Shown here piece by piece: positions 1-8,245 of a stretch of 64,000 bases of DNA (within the stretch, counting starts at the first letter, position 1; each line of letters opens with the position of its first letter). This DNA is from SAR202 cluster bacterium (lineage in GTDB: Bacteria > Chloroflexota > Dehalococcoidia > Lucifugimonadales > Lucifugimonadaceae). The stretch lies in the NCBI GenBank assembly GCA_009392215.1, contig VFGZ01000033.1:33144-97143 (forward strand), written 5' to 3'. Made by a program: the position numbers and the translations under genes. The notes under the pieces are model-generated. The model saw only the letters and a list, made by a program, of their open reading frames with translations. It did not search any database and had not been told where the DNA came from.

Positions 1-1
1 G

Positions 2-1171
2 AAGGCTCGGTCTGCTGACGAACTTGAAAAAGCGTTCGAGACTTGGACTGATCGCGTGAACAACTATCCCTATGCCGACGTTTTTGGCAATTTCGGTTAT
101 CTGTTTAAGGGTCGAGTACCGTCTCGTTCTGGAGTTAATGGTTGGGGTCCGGTTCCAGGTTGGACGGGGAAGCATGAGTGGGATGGATTTATTCCAGATT
201 CGGAATTGCCAAAATCAATGAATCCTGATTCAGGTTGGGTGGTTACATGCAATCAACGGGTGGTTGGTCATGAATATCAACACTATCTCACACACATGTA
301 TGGGACAGATTATCGGGCGCGGCGGGTTAGGGATCGTATCGGCCAACTATCATGTCGAAAGGCAACGGTTACAGATATGTCGGCGATTCATGCTGACACA
401 ATTTCTATACCTGCTGTTATTTTGTCTGGAGCGATCGCTAAATTACCACAATTAGACGGGTTATATCGTCGTGCCGCGCAGCTTATAAAAAATTGGGATC
501 ACGATCTTAGAGAAGATTCGGTAGCGGCAGCGATTTATGAGGCGTCTTCCAGAGAACTCAGTAAGCTTTTAGCGACTCGTGCCTACGGCGCATTATCTGG
601 GGGTATAACGGGTGAAGCGGTTGACGCAGGGGCTGAAGATCACCTTCGGCGACAACTTAAACCAGATTTTATACGCAGGCTTAATGATGGTTCATTATCG
701 GATCTGGACTATGGGTTTGTAACGGAGGATTTGGTTGAAGAATCGTTTAAGGCTGGGGTGAACTATTTATTAACGCGATATGGTGCTGAGATGAAAAAAT
801 GGCGATGGGGTGAAATGCATCAGACGGATCATGTTCACCCCCTCGCGAGATCTTTCCCAGAATCGTCTGATAAATTGAACCCGCCTAAGGTTTCCGCACC
901 GGGGGATTCTGACGTGCCATTCGCTAGTGGGAGTCCCACAACTGCGGAGTTTTCGATCAGAACTGGTCCTATAAATAGATACATACATGATCCTTCAGAC
1001 TGGAGTAACGGTCGTTGGATTGTACCCCTTGGATCATCGGGTCATCCTGCCAGTCCCCATTTCTCAGATCAACAGGGGATGTGGGCTGCAGTTGAAACCA
1101 TTCCGCAATTATGGGACTGGGGTGTAATAGCTGATGATGCAGAATCTATACAACGGCTTACTGCTGATTAA
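2..1171 (+). CDS. Penicillin acylase family protein, C-terminal part (5' end outside window)
   Basis: The reading frame is open from base 2 without a start codon, so the gene begins before the window and only about 389 residues of the C-terminal half are seen. The segment with YADVFGNFGYLFKGRVP, then VPGWTGKHEWDGFIP, and later ITGEAVDAG-like sequence matches the beta-chain region of Ntn-hydrolase penicillin amidases, where the run 'xNxGY...GxxPxR...GxxPVPGW' is typical. RARRVRDRI further on also fits the family. The catalytic serine that starts the beta chain is not visible. The family hydrolyses amide bonds of acylated amines or acyl-homoserine lactones, usually outside the cytoplasm; the substrate cannot be read here. 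The GTG at 56 is internal and not the start. The gene converges on the downstream dehydratase. Confidence 0.8.
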   Translation, partial: KARSADELEKAFETWTDRVNNYPYADVFGNFGYLFKGRVPSRSGVNGWGPVPGWTGKHEWDGFIPDSELPKSMNPDSGWVVTCNQRVVGHEYQHYLTHMYGTDYRARRVRDRIGQLSCRKATVTDMSAIHADTISIPAVILSGAIAKLPQLDGLYRRAAQLIKNWDHDLREDSVAAAIYEASSRELSKLLATRAYGALSGGITGEAVDAGAEDHLRRQLKPDFIRRLNDGSLSDLDYGFVTEDLVEESFKAGVNYLLTRYGAEMKKWRWGEMHQTDHVHPLARSFPESSDKLNPPKVSAPGDSDVPFASGSPTTAEFSIRTGPINRYIHDPSDWSNGRWIVPLGSSGHPASPHFSDQQGMWAAVETIPQLWDWGVIADDAESIQRLTAD

Positions 1172-1242
1172 ATTTTTCGATTTTGTATCGATTGGTGGGA
1201 TACGTTTCTGTCGTGTTGAAGGACTTTTTATTAGTTTTTGAT

Positions 1243-2397
1243 TCAATGCCATTGACGTTCGTCTTCTACGGTTCGGATACTTCTAGGCGGGAATGGTGCG
1301 TAGGGGTAATTTGCAAGTTTTGTTTCGTCGATTTCTATCCCAAGTCCTGGCTCGGTCGGTAGCTCTATGTAGCTGTTATTTGGCTCCAGATAACCCTTGG
1401 TTATGTTTCGACAAACGTCTTCGACATTTACGAAATATTCGTATATGAGAAAGTTAGGGATGGTTGCAGAGGCGTGCACCGCCGCTGCGCATCCGATTGA
1501 AGTGGAGTTATATCCATGTGGTGAAACGGCTATATAGTGGGGCTGAGCCATCGCAGCTATTTGTGTGAGTTCGAGGATCCCACCAGTGTTACAGATGTCT
1601 GGATTAATGATATCTGCAGCACGTTTATCGAAGATTTCCCGAAAGCCATTACGAGTGTAGTGTGCTTCACCTGTCACTACAGGGATGGTAGTGTTGTTTT
1701 TCACCTCCAAGATAGCGTCAATATTGTCGGGCGGGCAGGGCTCTTCAAACCAGTAAGGACTGTATTGTTCCATTTGTTTTGCAGCATTGATCGCGTGCAC
1801 TGGGGCAAGGCGTCGGTGAACTTCTATTAGAAGTTCTACGTGGGGTCCCACTGCTTCACGTACTTTGGCTACAGTATTGGCTGCTGCTGCAAGTTCATCC
1901 CTGTTAGGGTATTCACGCCATGGTCCCGGGAACGGATCGAATTTTAGAGCGTTAAATCCGCGTTGCTCTACAAGTTCTGCAGCTTCTTGTGCTATATCGT
2001 CTGGTGAACCGTGCCCCCAGCCATTTGCATATACACGTATATGCGGCCTGACAGGTCCGCCTAACAGATTGTATATCGGTTGTTCGACAGTTTTGCCAAT
2101 AATGTCCCACATTGCGATTTCTATTCCACTCAAAGCGCAATGCAGATCCATCGCTGATCTTTTGGTGGCGAAATCTTCATGCGCAATGTGCATGAAATGA
2201 CGTATATGGAACGGGTCACGATCTATCAGGTATCTAGATAGCTGATCGATGTGAGATTCGATTTGAATATCCCGATCTGCCTGAGCATAAGCTTCACCCC
2301 ATCCTGTAATACCAGCATCGGTAGACAGCTTGATGTAGATAAAATTTTTGCCTGTTCCTGGATTCCACTTTATGACTTCGATATCAGTGATTTTCAA
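1243..2397 (-). CDS. Mandelate racemase/enolase-superfamily dehydratase (galactonate dehydratase-like)
   Basis: A 384-residue protein of the enolase superfamily, MR/MLE branch. The N-terminal capping domain (about 1-115) precedes the barrel. Expected catalytic positions are present: Lys152 in LKFDPF, Glu192-x-His194 in IEVHRR (metal ligand plus base, as in acid-sugar dehydratases), Glu218/219 in WFEEP, Glu244 in TGEAH and His294 in SPHGYN. The pattern fits galactonate/gluconate-type acid-sugar dehydratases that form 2-keto-3-deoxy sugars, but the true substrate is unknown. SAR202 genomes are known for large numbers of such paralogues, which fits the likely host. The neighbouring hydratase on the same strand (gap of 114 bases) may act on a related 2-keto acid. 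Confidence 0.88.
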   Translation of the reverse strand: MKITDIEVIKWNPGTGKNFIYIKLSTDAGITGWGEAYAQADRDIQIESHIDQLSRYLIDRDPFHIRHFMHIAHEDFATKRSAMDLHCALSGIEIAMWDIIGKTVEQPIYNLLGGPVRPHIRVYANGWGHGSPDDIAQEAAELVEQRGFNALKFDPFPGPWREYPNRDELAAAANTVAKVREAVGPHVELLIEVHRRLAPVHAINAAKQMEQYSPYWFEEPCPPDNIDAILEVKNNTTIPVVTGEAHYTRNGFREIFDKRAADIINPDICNTGGILELTQIAAMAQPHYIAVSPHGYNSTSIGCAAAVHASATIPNFLIYEYFVNVEDVCRNITKGYLEPNNSYIELPTEPGLGIEIDETKLANYPYAPFPPRSIRTVEDERQWH

Positions 2398-2511
2398 TGC
2401 TTTGCTCCGGGATCTTAAATTATCCGACAGGATAACCTGTTTTTAGGCATCGTAACTGAGAGGCGTGATTATTAAGAATAAGTTGAGATTAGATGACTGT
2501 GGTCGTTCAAA

Positions 2512-3309
2512 TTAAACGAACTTAACCAATGCATCACCGACACCATCTATATCGATTGAAACCTCATCTCCCGGCAGCACCCATTGGGTCTCTACCACGC
2601 TTCCTAACATAACGATCTCGCCAGTTTTAAGATTTTTTCCGCGGGTGGCTAGTGAGTTTGCGAGCCAGGCAAGCGCCTCAAATGGGTGTCCAAGAATGTC
2701 GCCAGTTAAGCCTTTGCCAACCTCTTTTCCATTTATAGTCATATGGCCGATCGCTGAAGAAAGGTCTGGTGCATCTTGGATGCGCTTTGGTTGGCTGAGC
2801 ACAATTCCTGAAGCAAAAAAGTCGTCTGCGATTAATGTTGGGGTGTCGACTGATTTATAGTCGGTCCACCTATCATCCACAATTTCTATAGCTGCAAAAA
2901 GTGCTTTCACATTTGGTGCTACGGACTCTTGCGTAAATGGATTACCATCGGGAATAAGATCCGATCCTATGAATGCTGCTATTTCACACTCTACCCCGGG
3001 GTTAGAAAAATTTCGATGTTGCGCACTGGTGGCTATGTAGTTGGTTGATGTGTTTAATATGCCACCTGAACATGGACCATCAATCTGCAAGAACTTTTGC
3101 ATTACCGGTGTTGTGCATCCGATCTTGTATCCCACACGTTTTCCGTAGCCAGCTTCATCGAGTAACAGATGGACTTGCTCTTGTACTAAATACCCCTCTG
3201 CCTCATCCGTGGGTCGGTATTTGTCTGGAAGTTGGTCGATGGGCTGGTTTCTTACACGTGTCAGTGCCAGTATTCCTGCAGCTTGTTTTAGTTCTTCTTT
3301 GTTCATCAA
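2512..3309 (-). CDS. 2-keto-4-pentenoate hydratase-like (MhpD/FAH family)
   Basis: A 265-residue protein resembling MhpD and 2-oxohepta-3-ene-1,7-dioate hydratase. Supporting segments are VGYKIGCT near residue 60, the metal-site region PGVECEIAAFIG near 103-114 (E-x-E ligands), an EIVDDR motif near 141 and GDILGHPFEALAWLAN near 205. The family adds water to 2-keto-4-enoates in catechol-type or gallate-type degradation, using a divalent metal; decarboxylase relatives share the fold. It lies between cimA and the enolase-superfamily dehydratase on the same strand, 33 bases downstream of cimA. The exact substrate is not determinable. Confidence 0.83.
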   Translation of the reverse strand: MMNKEELKQAAGILALTRVRNQPIDQLPDKYRPTDEAEGYLVQEQVHLLLDEAGYGKRVGYKIGCTTPVMQKFLQIDGPCSGGILNTSTNYIATSAQHRNFSNPGVECEIAAFIGSDLIPDGNPFTQESVAPNVKALFAAIEIVDDRWTDYKSVDTPTLIADDFFASGIVLSQPKRIQDAPDLSSAIGHMTINGKEVGKGLTGDILGHPFEALAWLANSLATRGKNLKTGEIVMLGSVVETQWVLPGDEVSIDIDGVGDALVKFV

Positions 3310-3342
3310 ATTTTGGCACTGCCAATGTTGCTTCTAATGTCG

Positions 3343-4971
3343 CTATTGGTTAGTCCTAGTGATCTTGTTATTGAATAACCACCATTCAAAACTATCAGTT
3401 AAGGCTAGCCAACTAGCTTCGAGTATGTTGCTTGACGCTCCAACGGTGTGCCAGACGTTTTTATCATCTGCTGATTCGATTACAACTCTAACGGCTGCGC
3501 CGGTACCAACGCCTTCGTTGACAACTCTGACTTTATAGTCGGTTAATCGGATAGCACTGAGTTCCGGATAGGCGTCAGTCAATCCTTTTCTCAGTGCCCC
3601 ATCTAGAGCTCCAACTGGTCCATCTCCTTCAGCAGCTGTGTGAATGATATTGGTCCCGACCCTTACCTTTACTGTTGCTTCAGAAAGCATAGGGTGTTCG
3701 GCGCCATCGTTTCGCCACCCAGCACCAAAAGATGAACGTCGTTTATTTTCAACTATAACCATAAAGTCAACTAGTTCGAACGGAGCTTCGTAGTTGGACA
3801 ATGCCCGCCGAAGGACAAGATCGAATGACGCATTTGCACCTTCATATGAGAAACCTTTTGATTCTTGATCTTTAACGTATTGGACTATCTTACGCGCATC
3901 GGCCTCGTCGAGATCCTCATCTAATCCCATCTCTCGTATTCTATGAATAACGTTGCCGCGTCCTGATAATTCAGAAATTATTACACCATTTGAATTACCC
4001 ACAGTAGATGGTTCGATATGTTGGTAAGCCTGTACGGATTTTTCAGTTGCGGCAGCGTGCAGTCCTCCTTTGTGTGAGAATGCACTGGATCCAACAAAAG
4101 GCTGGAATGGAAATGGTTGTCTGTTAACTCGTTCAGATACGAAGTTCGAAATCTCTGTAAGTGTCTTCAACTGTTCATCTGATACGGCTTTTATGCCCAT
4201 TTTCAAGTTTAGGTTCCCAATGATACTGACCATGTTGGCATTGCCAGTACGTTCGCCATAGCCGTTGATGCAGCCTTGTATCTGGTAAGCGCCAGCCTCA
4301 ACAGCTGCGATCGCCGATGCCACTGCAGTATCTGTGTCATTGTGAGAGTGGATGCCGATCAGGGGATCCCCCCCCAAATCGTTTTTGATTTCGCTAACAA
4401 TATGAGCGATTTCATTTGGTAGTGTGCCTCCATTGGTATCACAAAGCACGAGTCGCTCCGCTCCTGCATTCATTGCTACATTTAGTACCTGAGCGGTGTA
4501 ATCTGGATTAAGTTTGTAGCCGTCGAAGAAATGCTCAGCATCGAAGAACACTCGGCGGCCCTTTTTTTTCAGGTATGCAATAGAGTCGGCGATCATCGCT
4601 AAATTTTCTTCAAGTGAGGTTTCTAGAACATCTCTTACCTGGTATTCCGATGATTTTCCCACGAGCGTTATTATCGGAGCTTTTGTGTCGAGTAATGCCT
4701 GTAGCGTTGGGTCTTTGTCAGCATCGCCTTTAGCGCGTCTTGTATTGCCGAATGCAGCGACTTGGGCATGTTGGAGATCCAGTGATTGTACCCGCCGGAA
4801 ATATTCGTCATCTTTGGGATTGGCACCTGCGTATCCGCCTTCAATTACATCGATGCCGAGTCGGTCAAGACGCTTCGTAATAGCAAGCTTGTCTTCTACA
4901 GATAGAGAAATCCCTTCCTGTTGGGTTCCGTCACGAAGTGTCGTGTCGTAAAGCTCAACTTTGTTGGTCAT
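3343..4971 (-). CDS. cimA: (R)-citramalate synthase
   Basis: A 542-residue DRE-TIM metallolyase that condenses pyruvate with acetyl-CoA to citramalate, the first step of the threonine-independent route to 2-oxobutyrate and isoleucine. The start motif YDTTLRDGTQQEG, the residues GGYAGANPKD, the metal-site motif GIHSHNDTDTA and NGYGERTGNAN all match CimA, as does the length; the C-terminal regulatory LeuA-dimer domain is included. An upstream in-frame extension of 30 residues (to 5061) would run through the riboswitch terminator hairpin, so I chose the ATG at 4971, preceded by AGGAG at 4984-4988. Expression is predicted to be controlled by the T-box directly upstream. Confidence 0.93.
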   Translation of the reverse strand: MTNKVELYDTTLRDGTQQEGISLSVEDKLAITKRLDRLGIDVIEGGYAGANPKDDEYFRRVQSLDLQHAQVAAFGNTRRAKGDADKDPTLQALLDTKAPIITLVGKSSEYQVRDVLETSLEENLAMIADSIAYLKKKGRRVFFDAEHFFDGYKLNPDYTAQVLNVAMNAGAERLVLCDTNGGTLPNEIAHIVSEIKNDLGGDPLIGIHSHNDTDTAVASAIAAVEAGAYQIQGCINGYGERTGNANMVSIIGNLNLKMGIKAVSDEQLKTLTEISNFVSERVNRQPFPFQPFVGSSAFSHKGGLHAAATEKSVQAYQHIEPSTVGNSNGVIISELSGRGNVIHRIREMGLDEDLDEADARKIVQYVKDQESKGFSYEGANASFDLVLRRALSNYEAPFELVDFMVIVENKRRSSFGAGWRNDGAEHPMLSEATVKVRVGTNIIHTAAEGDGPVGALDGALRKGLTDAYPELSAIRLTDYKVRVVNEGVGTGAAVRVVIESADDKNVWHTVGASSNILEASWLALTDSFEWWLFNNKITRTNQ

Positions 4972-5044
4972 GTTGCGCTTCAACTCCTGTGCTATGCGCT
5001 GTTCTAGATACGCTTTTATTGTGGATTCTTTTTCTGGTGATGAT

Positions 5045-5074
5045 AAAAAAACCCATCCCAATAAGGGACGGGTC
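5045..5074 (-). terminator. Intrinsic terminator of the T-box leader
   Basis: On the minus strand GACCCGTCCC, a TTATT loop and GGGATGGGT form a strong stem with two G-U pairs, followed by seven T residues. It lies 74 bases before the cimA start and is the conditional terminator that competes with the T-box antiterminator. Confidence 0.92.
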
Positions 5075-5330
5075 TAAGTGACTCGCGGTACCACCCTCGT
5101 TGCCAATCGATAAAGTCTCTAGTCGACTAAAACTGGCCGCTTATTAGTGCATATTGAATATGCCTTAGTGTCTGATAACGGAACACTAATCCGATCACGC
5201 CTACTGGTGAGTTATCACTTTCGGGTAATGGCTTAGGAGTGATATTCAGTCAGGACTTATGTGCCCTATTTCACCGATGCGGGCTCTCTGCGACTTTAGT
5301 GTCTGACTTACTTGTTTCCTTTTAGTTGAG
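5045..5330 (-). promoter_or_regulatory. T-box riboswitch, apparent isoleucine specifier, upstream of cimA
   Basis: The minus strand carries the canonical T-box sequence AGGGTGGTACCGCG at 5097-5084, followed by a terminator at 5074-5045. In stem I the helix AGTCAG (5307-5302) / CTGACT (5252-5247) closes the specifier loop, whose 5' side has AGTA and whose 3' side reads GAAT-ATC-AC; the ATC at 5243-5241 sits where the specifier codon is expected, indicating Ile. The distal part has GAGAGCC and GGTGAAATAGG. The UGGU of the T-box would pair with an ACCA tRNA end (discriminator A, compatible with tRNA-Ile). Uncharged tRNA-Ile should favour antitermination and cimA expression. Confidence 0.93.
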
Positions 5331-5363
5331 GGTAAACCCAACAACACCTCTAGCATCAATCCT

Positions 5364-5403
5364 ATCACTGGCGACACCTAAACATCGAATCTATGCCAGT
5401 GAT
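5364..5403. repeat. Perfect 9-bp inverted repeat between the divergent cimA leader and DUF3090 gene
   Basis: ATCACTGGC (5364-5372) and GCCAGTGAT (5395-5403) are exact reverse complements separated by 22 bases. The site lies just upstream of the T-box leader and 124 bases before the DUF3090 start, so it may be an operator for the leftward, rightward or both transcription units. The rest of 5404-5526 shows no gene I can support. Confidence 0.45.
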
Positions 5404-5526
5404 TGAAGTCTGCTATTTGGATCCTTCCGAAGTTAGCAAGATGCTCAATTCATGCCTAGAATGTGCGTATTATCTGTTTACCTTGTCTCGTCGATTTTTC
5501 GATTGTAGATTGCCTGGGAGTGTTGA

Positions 5527-6081
5527 TTGGGCGAATTTGAACTTAACGATTTGGGTCTCGTTGATTATTTGCATTGCGAATCTATTGGAGAGCCTGGTCA
5601 GAGGACCTTCAATATCACAGCCCGCAGTGATCGGGGTGAAGCTGTTATTTGGATGGAAAAAGAGCAGCTTTTTCAGGTAGGGATTTCATTGAAGCAGTTT
5701 TTGGCGACTCGCCAAATTCCTTCGAATCCGTCTATGTTTGATTTTCCTGACATCGATTCTCGTGTTCCAGTACACGTAGAATTTAAGGCTTCTGAAATGT
5801 CACTCCGACATGATGCTAAATCAGATGTTTTTACTATCGTTGCTACCGATGAAAATAGCGAACAGCTTGAGGACGAAACTAGTGTTGATATCATCTTCAG
5901 CTTTAAGCGATCTCAGGCTGAAGAAATATCTAAAAGATCAATTAACGTTGTGGCTGCAGGTAGAAAACCATGTCCACTTTGTACCGCACCATTAGATCCT
6001 CAAACTGGTCATTTCTGTGTCAAAGTTAATGGATACAATCCCACCGAAAATCCAATTAACGAAGAACCTCTTGAAAAGTAA
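5527..6081 (+). CDS. DUF3090 family protein (TIGR03847)
   Basis: A 184-residue protein matching the DUF3090 family of Actinobacteria and Chloroflexota. Family signs are GEPGQRTFNITAR near residues 20-32, the QLFQVGISLKQFL segment, and a zinc-ribbon-like tail with CPLC and GHFC motifs followed by VNGYNPTENP. Function is unknown. The gene starts with TTG at 5527, with GGGAG six bases upstream. It is almost always found directly before a SCO1664-family gene, as here, where the two are next to each other; the pairing suggests a shared process. A C-terminal Cys4 site suggests metal binding. Confidence 0.85.
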   Translation: MGEFELNDLGLVDYLHCESIGEPGQRTFNITARSDRGEAVIWMEKEQLFQVGISLKQFLATRQIPSNPSMFDFPDIDSRVPVHVEFKASEMSLRHDAKSDVFTIVATDENSEQLEDETSVDIIFSFKRSQAEEISKRSINVVAAGRKPCPLCTAPLDPQTGHFCVKVNGYNPTENPINEEPLEK

Positions 6082-6124
6082 GTACGAAATTGAATACATA
6101 CCATGCGAGGACAACGAGAGGATT

Positions 6125-6877
6125 ATGCTTGAAAGACTCTCAAAGTGGACTATTGCTGGGATTGGGTTGCATCCGGGTGGATCCAATTATGTTTTCGTGG
6201 TCCGCTTAATTGATCCTGAAACAACCCAAAAACTTCAAACATATCCAGTCGACGACGAGGGATCATCGATTTATGCAATATATAAACCGCAAGCTGGGGA
6301 ACGTCCATTAAAGGATTTTGCCAAGGGAACTTTACATTTGAGAGAGAAGGCGGCGCATATAGTTTCACGTGAGTTAGGATGGCCTAGAATTCCACCAACG
6401 GTTATTCGCGCGGGGCCACATGGTGTAGGAAGCGTTCAGTTGTTCATAAATACCAAGAACTCTCAGGAAAACTCTGAAAATTACTTTTCACTACGAGGAA
6501 AGCGGTTACAGGATTTTGAAGATATAGCAATGTTTGACACTCTCGTACACAATGCTGATCGTAAAGGAGGTTCATGCATCGTTTCACCTGATGATCGTTT
6601 GTGGGCTATTGATCATGGATTAACGTTCAACTATTCAGCTCGTCGTCGCACCGTTATGTTTGAATTCAATGGATCCGAATATTCGCAAAAGTTACTGCAA
6701 GATATTGAGTCACTAATTGCTGCTCTGGAGACGAGATCTCGTCTTTATTTGGAGTTATCCGAATTATTGACTCCAATCGAAATAGGTAATTTATTGGATC
6801 GAGGGAAAGAAATGCTTAACGATACTCGTTATCCGGATTTAGATCCTGAGATCAATGTCCCCTGGCCGATGATTTAG
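6125..6877 (+). CDS. SCO1664 family protein (TIGR03843, PI3/4-kinase-like fold)
   Basis: About 250 residues. The family pattern is clear: a basic N-terminal region, YAIYKPQAGERPLKDF, then HNADRKGGSC and LWAIDHGLTFN, which resemble the catalytic and metal loops of PI3/4-kinase-like enzymes (the HxD...N and D-H-G residues). Whether it phosphorylates anything is not established. I chose ATG 6125, with GAGAGG just upstream; a longer frame from 6017 would overlap the DUF3090 gene by 65 bases and is less likely. The spacing to the next gene is only 16 bases, so the three genes from 5527 to 8123 probably form one transcript. Confidence 0.8.
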   Translation: MLERLSKWTIAGIGLHPGGSNYVFVVRLIDPETTQKLQTYPVDDEGSSIYAIYKPQAGERPLKDFAKGTLHLREKAAHIVSRELGWPRIPPTVIRAGPHGVGSVQLFINTKNSQENSENYFSLRGKRLQDFEDIAMFDTLVHNADRKGGSCIVSPDDRLWAIDHGLTFNYSARRRTVMFEFNGSEYSQKLLQDIESLIAALETRSRLYLELSELLTPIEIGNLLDRGKEMLNDTRYPDLDPEINVPWPMI

Positions 6878-6893
6878 CGTTTTTAGAATATCT

Positions 6894-8123
6894 GTGGTCC
6901 TATATCTCTCCAAGCAAGATGCCAAACGATTAGCCATCCGCGCCCAAGGACTTGATCATAATCGCACAGAGAGCTCTGATTCTAACCATACTGGTAAGTA
7001 TAAGAAGGTTGTGACTGCAGAAGATATACGTCGTTCAATTCTTGCAATGGGCTTACTTCAGATTGATGCTGTCAATGTGTGTGTACGTTCTCACTACATG
7101 CCACTTTTTTCTAGGCTAGGGATCTACCAACGAGAACTTTTGGATCAGCTGGCTTATAAGGAGAAAACAATTTTCGAAACATGGGCTCATGCAGCTTGTT
7201 TCGCACCGGTGGAGCGTCATATGCTTTTTCGTCAAAGAATGGCCCATCAGAATACGAATCGGGCGGTGGAAAAATTAAAAAAAGAACGTCCCGGCTATTT
7301 GGAAGATGTTTTAGCGCAGGTTGCAAGTCGGGGACCGTTGAGGGCATCAGAGTTGGAAGGATCTGGTAAACGCAGGGGTTCATGGTGGGGCTATCAAGAC
7401 GGTAAAATAGCGGCCGAATGGCATTTTTCACGTGGACATTTATCAATTGGTGATAGGCAGAATTTCACTCGTTACTATGATCTAACCGAACGTGTAATAG
7501 GGTCTGAACACCTGCAAACTCAAACACCTTCCGTCAAAGAATCAAATCGCGAGATGATGCGGTTGGCGGTTAAGTCTCATGGCTTTGGTTCCGTAAGAGA
7601 TTTTGGAAATTACTATCATCTGAAAGACGATATTGCCTTGACAGCACTTAACGAACTGGCGGAAGAAGGCAGTATTCAGCGAGCGAGAATTGAAGGATGG
7701 CCAAAAGGGGTCCAGGCATTTGCCGTGAAAGAAGATATCTCTTTAGATCCGACTAACGCACGTGCACTCTTGACTCCATTCGACCCGCTGGTATGGAATC
7801 GTAACCGGGTAAAAAGGGTATTTGATTTTTTTTATCGAATTGAAATTTACTTACCTGAGCGAAAACGACAATATGGTTACTATGTGTATCCGTTTCTGCT
7901 CGGTGAAGATTTGGTCGCCAGAGTGGATCTTAAAGCCGATAGAAGTAGCAATGTCCTTCTAGTAAAGGCCGCTTTTGTAGAAGAAGGGCACGATCACCAA
8001 CAAGTAGCATCTAATCTTGCTGATGAATTAATGATGATGGCTCGCTGGCTCGGTTTGGAGCAAGTCAGCACCGATCGTAAGGGCAACCTGATGAAATATC
8101 TCAGGGCGGCTCTCATAACTTAA
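6894..8123 (+). CDS. YcaQ/AlkX-like DNA glycosylase (winged-helix, HTH_42)
   Basis: A 409-residue protein of the winged-helix DUF1006/HTH_42 family. The Gln56-Ile-Asp58 triplet in LLQIDAVNV corresponds to the QxD catalytic motif of E. coli YcaQ, and the following SHYMPLFSRLG and ETWAHAACFAP segments are family hallmarks, as is the late LTPFDPLVWNR. YcaQ-type enzymes excise alkylated bases and unhook interstrand crosslinks. The start is GTG at 6894. It follows SCO1664 closely, probably in the same operon, which may reflect simple co-transcription rather than shared function. Confidence 0.85.
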   Translation: MVLYLSKQDAKRLAIRAQGLDHNRTESSDSNHTGKYKKVVTAEDIRRSILAMGLLQIDAVNVCVRSHYMPLFSRLGIYQRELLDQLAYKEKTIFETWAHAACFAPVERHMLFRQRMAHQNTNRAVEKLKKERPGYLEDVLAQVASRGPLRASELEGSGKRRGSWWGYQDGKIAAEWHFSRGHLSIGDRQNFTRYYDLTERVIGSEHLQTQTPSVKESNREMMRLAVKSHGFGSVRDFGNYYHLKDDIALTALNELAEEGSIQRARIEGWPKGVQAFAVKEDISLDPTNARALLTPFDPLVWNRNRVKRVFDFFYRIEIYLPERKRQYGYYVYPFLLGEDLVARVDLKADRSSNVLLVKAAFVEEGHDHQQVASNLADELMMMARWLGLEQVSTDRKGNLMKYLRAALIT

Positions 8124-8224
8124 GTTTATTTTGGTCCGACCGTTTGCTTCTTTTAGATCTGGGTTGTTTTTGACAAGCACAATCAGAATCGCCTGCCGAA
8201 CCTTAGCCGGCCCCCATAGTAATA

Positions 8225-8245
8225 GCTTTTCAATTGTTGAAGAGC
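8225..8245. terminator. Possible bidirectional terminator hairpin between convergent genes
   Basis: GCTTTTCAA, loop TTG, TTGAAGAGC form a 9-bp stem with one G-T pair, followed on the plus strand by ATTTTAATT. It overlaps the stop codon of the IMPase gene and lies about 100 bases after the YcaQ-like gene. The U-tract is poor, so support is modest. Confidence 0.35.

Noticed and set aside
4972..5061. 30-residue N-terminal extension of cimA in the same frame
   Set aside because: It would be translated from the riboswitch terminator hairpin; the ATG at 4971 has a ribosome site and gives the normal CimA N-terminus.
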